This document shows, piece after piece, positions 4,457 to 6,425 of a stretch of 6,425 nt of DNA. A program made the position numbers and the translations under genes. The stretch covers positions 1 through 6,425 of the forward strand of contig DURG01000303.1 in assembly GCA_012837465.1 (NCBI GenBank), given 5' to 3'. The notes beneath the pieces are model-generated. The model did not search any database. It saw only the letters and a list, made by a program, of their open reading frames with translations, and had not been told where the DNA came from. Numbering within the stretch: the stretch's first letter is position 1; the number at the start of each line of letters is the position of its first letter. The DNA is from Propionibacterium sp. Lineage in GTDB: Bacteria; Actinomycetota; Actinomycetes; Propionibacteriales; Propionibacteriaceae.

Positions 4457-5378
4457 AGGAGTGCAGGCCGCCGAAGAAGTGGTTGCCGAAGTACGCGAAC
4501 AGCACCGTCGCGAAGCCGATGATCAGCAGCCAGGCGGCCTTCTTGCCGCGCCAGTTGCGCACCACGCGGGCGTGGAGGTAGCCGCCATAGGTCAGCCACG
4601 TGACGAATGCGGCCGTCTCCTTCGGGTCCCAGCCCCAGTACCGGCCCCACGCGGTGTCGGCCCAGATGGCGCCGAGCACGATCATGATGGTCAGCAACGG
4701 GAACGTGAGGGCGGCGGCGCGGTAGCCGATGTCGTCGAACGTGTCCTGGCTCGGGAACCGCTTCGCCTTGATCTTCGGGCGGATCAGCCACAGCGCAGCG
4801 GCCGCGAACGACACGCACGCCGTGCCGTAGGCCAGCACCGCGAACCCGACGTGCAGCGTCAGCATCACCGAGTTCTGCAGCGCGGGCACCAACGGATTGA
4901 CCGTGGCGTCGAGGTTCATCGCGTAGACCATCATCGCGATGGTCACGGGCAGCACGGCCAGCGACAGTGTGCGCAGCTTGTACAGCCACTCGAAGATGAC
5001 GTAGGCCAGCAGGATGCCCCACGCGAATGCGACGGCGAACTCGTGCTGGTTGGAGAACGGGCCGTGGCCGGTCACCGACATGCGGATGCCGATGTAGGCC
5101 GTGACGAGCAGCAGCGACATGATCGTGAAGGCCGTGCCGTACCAGGCCAGGCCGTGGCCGGCCTTCGTGGTGACCTCGGTGGGCGCGTCCATGCCGTAGG
5201 TGGAGTAGTCATCGGCGGGCAGTTCCTGGACGGGTCGGCCGTCGGGGCCCACCAGCTCGCGGGCCTCCGCCCGGGAGAGCGCCTTGTTCTTCGAGGTGAC
5301 CGCGCCGATGTTGAGCAACAGCGCGATGCCGGCGACTATGAGTGCCCCGATGAGGCAGTATTCAGCGATTTCCATCAT
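4449..5378 (-). CDS. ccsB: Cytochrome c biogenesis protein CcsB/ResC (CcsA family heme handling protein)
   Basis: This is a 309-residue multi-pass membrane protein with about eight hydrophobic segments. The tryptophan-rich WWD signature is WADTAWGRYWGWDPKE (239-254), the external heme-binding site of the system II synthetase. Candidate heme-ligand histidines are His176 (LHVGFAVLAYGT), His269 (YLHARV) and His306 in the C-terminal GLHSYG, all in typical family contexts. With ResB it forms the complex that exports heme and ligates it to apocytochrome c outside the membrane. A soluble loop (residues ~28-72) follows the first segment; I recall such a loop from actinobacterial members. The start is ATGATG: the first ATG overlaps the resB stop by 4 nt (ATGA), and GGAAAGG lies ten bases upstream. 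Gene order resB-ccsB is conserved in Actinobacteria. The symbol varies between ccsB, ccsA and resC across annotations. Confidence 0.94.
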   Translation of the reverse strand: MMEIAEYCLIGALIVAGIALLLNIGAVTSKNKALSRAEARELVGPDGRPVQELPADDYSTYGMDAPTEVTTKAGHGLAWYGTAFTIMSLLLVTAYIGIRMSVTGHGPFSNQHEFAVAFAWGILLAYVIFEWLYKLRTLSLAVLPVTIAMMVYAMNLDATVNPLVPALQNSVMLTLHVGFAVLAYGTACVSFAAAALWLIRPKIKAKRFPSQDTFDDIGYRAAALTFPLLTIMIVLGAIWADTAWGRYWGWDPKETAAFVTWLTYGGYLHARVVRNWRGKKAAWLLIIGFATVLFAYFGNHFFGGLHSYG

Positions 5379-6425
5379 GGCCGTGGTGCCTTTCCAGTGG
5401 TGATCTCAGCTGCCAAGCGGTTGAACTCCCGTTCAAAGAGCGTGTCGACCTTCTCCGAGGAGCCGAGGCGTACGCGGCTGCCGGCGCCGTCGGGCGTGAT
5501 GCGCACCCACACGCGGCGGTGGCGCAGTACGAAGGTCAGGAACATGCCGAAGACCATCAGCGCGGAGCCGACCCACACCCAGTTGGTGCCCGGGTCGGAA
5601 CGCACGGTGATGCCGGTGTACTGCTGCTCGCGCTCAAACGCGAACGAGAAGCCGCCGGCCTCGGCGGGGGCGGCGCCCTGTGCGGCCGGGAGCACGGCGA
5701 GGGGCTGGTTGGAGCCGGTGGGATAGACCTCGAAGACGGCCTCGCCGGCGGGGATCTGGGAGCCCATGCGGCCGGAGGCGGGGGTGACGACGATGACCTC
5801 GAGGTCGCGCTCGGGGATCTCGAAGCGGCCGAGCGCGTTGGTGCCGTCGCGGCTGGTCCACTGCAGTGGGACGCCGCCCGAGTACAGCTCCGTGGCGCCC
5901 TCGGTGACGCGCACGATCGCGGCGATGCCGTAGCTGGCCTGGTGGTACTTGACGCCCTCGTGGCGCAGCGGCTCGTTGACGCGCACCTCGTCCTGCTCGG
6001 CAACGGGCTGGCCGCCCTCGTGGATGACGAGGTGGGAGACGTAGTCGATGGGGCGGCCGTCCTCGTTGTACTCGTCCTGGAAGGAGACGGCCTCGACCTC
6101 GTAGGGGGTGCCGTTGCCGACGGCGGCGGTGGTGCCGACGGGGATGTTCAGGTGGGTGTCGAGCCCCCAGAAGGCGCTCACGACGAAGCCCATCAGGATG
6201 ATCACGAAGCTGGCGTGTGCGATGGCGGTGCCGAAGGGGCCCCAGCGGTAGCGGTCTGCGTAGAGGTTGATGCCGGGGCCGCGCTCGTCGTCGAGCACCC
6301 GGAACCGCCGGCCCTTCAGCGCGCGGCGCGCGACTGCCTCGACGCGTTCGGGGGCGACGGGCAGCGTGCGGTCCGCTCGGTAGCGGGCGTGCACGAAGAA
6401 GCCGTCGGTCACGTGGAGCTGCGGC
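5375..6425 (-). CDS. resB: ResB-family cytochrome c biogenesis protein (5' end outside window)
   Basis: The minus-strand frame is open to the right edge. A GTG at 6412 could be read as a start, but codons for ...PQLH precede it in frame, and ResB proteins normally have two or three transmembrane helices before this point, so the true start lies outside. From the GTG, 345 residues are visible. They include a membrane segment at ~60-83 (FGTAIAHASFVIILMGFVVS, with a His in the position usual for heme contact), a large beta-rich extracytoplasmic domain (~90-275) containing NEPLRHEGVKYHQASYG, and a last helix at ~281-300 (NWVWVGSALMVFGMFLTFVL) followed by a basic RHRRVWVRI and a cytoplasmic tail. 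ResB binds heme together with CcsB/ResC. TGA at 5375-5377 overlaps the ccsB start, so the two are translationally coupled. The operon promoter must lie to the right of the window. Confidence 0.92.
   Translation of the reverse strand, partial: PQLHVTDGFFVHARYRADRTLPVAPERVEAVARRALKGRRFRVLDDERGPGINLYADRYRWGPFGTAIAHASFVIILMGFVVSAFWGLDTHLNIPVGTTAAVGNGTPYEVEAVSFQDEYNEDGRPIDYVSHLVIHEGGQPVAEQDEVRVNEPLRHEGVKYHQASYGIAAIVRVTEGATELYSGGVPLQWTSRDGTNALGRFEIPERDLEVIVVTPASGRMGSQIPAGEAVFEVYPTGSNQPLAVLPAAQGAAPAEAGGFSFAFEREQQYTGITVRSDPGTNWVWVGSALMVFGMFLTFVLRHRRVWVRITPDGAGSRVRLGSSEKVDTLFEREFNRLAAEITTGKAPRP

Noticed and set aside
3617..4522. 301-codon plus-strand frame with internal peptide repeats (RRRRSGTSA)
   Set aside because: The peptide repeats come from the 42-bp DNA repeat, and the rest is antisense to resA. 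There is no ribosome binding site.
4143..5726. 527-codon open frame on the plus strand
   Set aside because: It runs antisense through the clearly real resA, ccsB and resB genes. Its product is rich in His, Arg and Gly without any domain, as expected of a shadow frame in GC-rich DNA.
1..6425. tRNA, rRNA or riboswitch
   Set aside because: No cloverleaf, rRNA-like stretch or recognisable riboswitch core was found by eye in the non-coding gaps, which are short and repeat-filled.

Overview
The window is GC-rich throughout, with strongly G/C-biased third codon positions. It carries a ResB/ResC (system II) cytochrome c maturation cluster, leaderless-looking promoters and GC-rich intergenic repeats. 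Together these suggest a high-GC actinobacterium, possibly a member of the Propionibacteriaceae; that family assignment is impression only.

Left region (1-1023): this looks like a rearranged scar. The 3' end of a DUF418-type membrane protein gene enters from the left edge. It overlaps, tail to tail, the 3' third of a HEPN-like gene on the minus strand. That fragment stops abruptly near base 512 and is fused back-to-back to the last ~120 codons of purL on the plus strand. A convergent gap with 30-bp hairpin-forming repeats follows.

Middle region (1024-2279): a minus-strand two-gene operon encodes a winged-HTH/minimal nucleotidyltransferase (MNT-like) protein and a 139-residue HEPN-like protein. 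It has the layout of an MNT/HEPN (type VII-like) toxin-antitoxin or defence module. The HEPN-like protein is the full-length relative of the fragment at 302-512, at about two-thirds identity over the shared stretch. The divergent intergenic region upstream holds four copies of a 14-bp CTAG-centred palindrome with 30-44-30 spacing. Both flanking start codons lie 6 nt from a -10-like hexamer.

Right region (2280-6425): an intact M20 metallopeptidase gene runs rightwards. It converges on a minus-strand operon resB (5' end beyond the window) - ccsB/resC - resA-like, whose genes overlap by 4 and 8 nt. These encode the heme delivery/ligation pair and a membrane-anchored thioredoxin expected to keep apocytochrome c cysteines reduced. 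The 254-bp gap between the M20 gene and resA consists entirely of repeats: a ~157-bp imperfect palindrome and 42-bp tandem copies.

Most notable: the palindrome array at the MNT/HEPN promoter, the HEPN::purL junction beside an intact HEPN paralogue, and the fact that each gene-free gap has its own repeat family.
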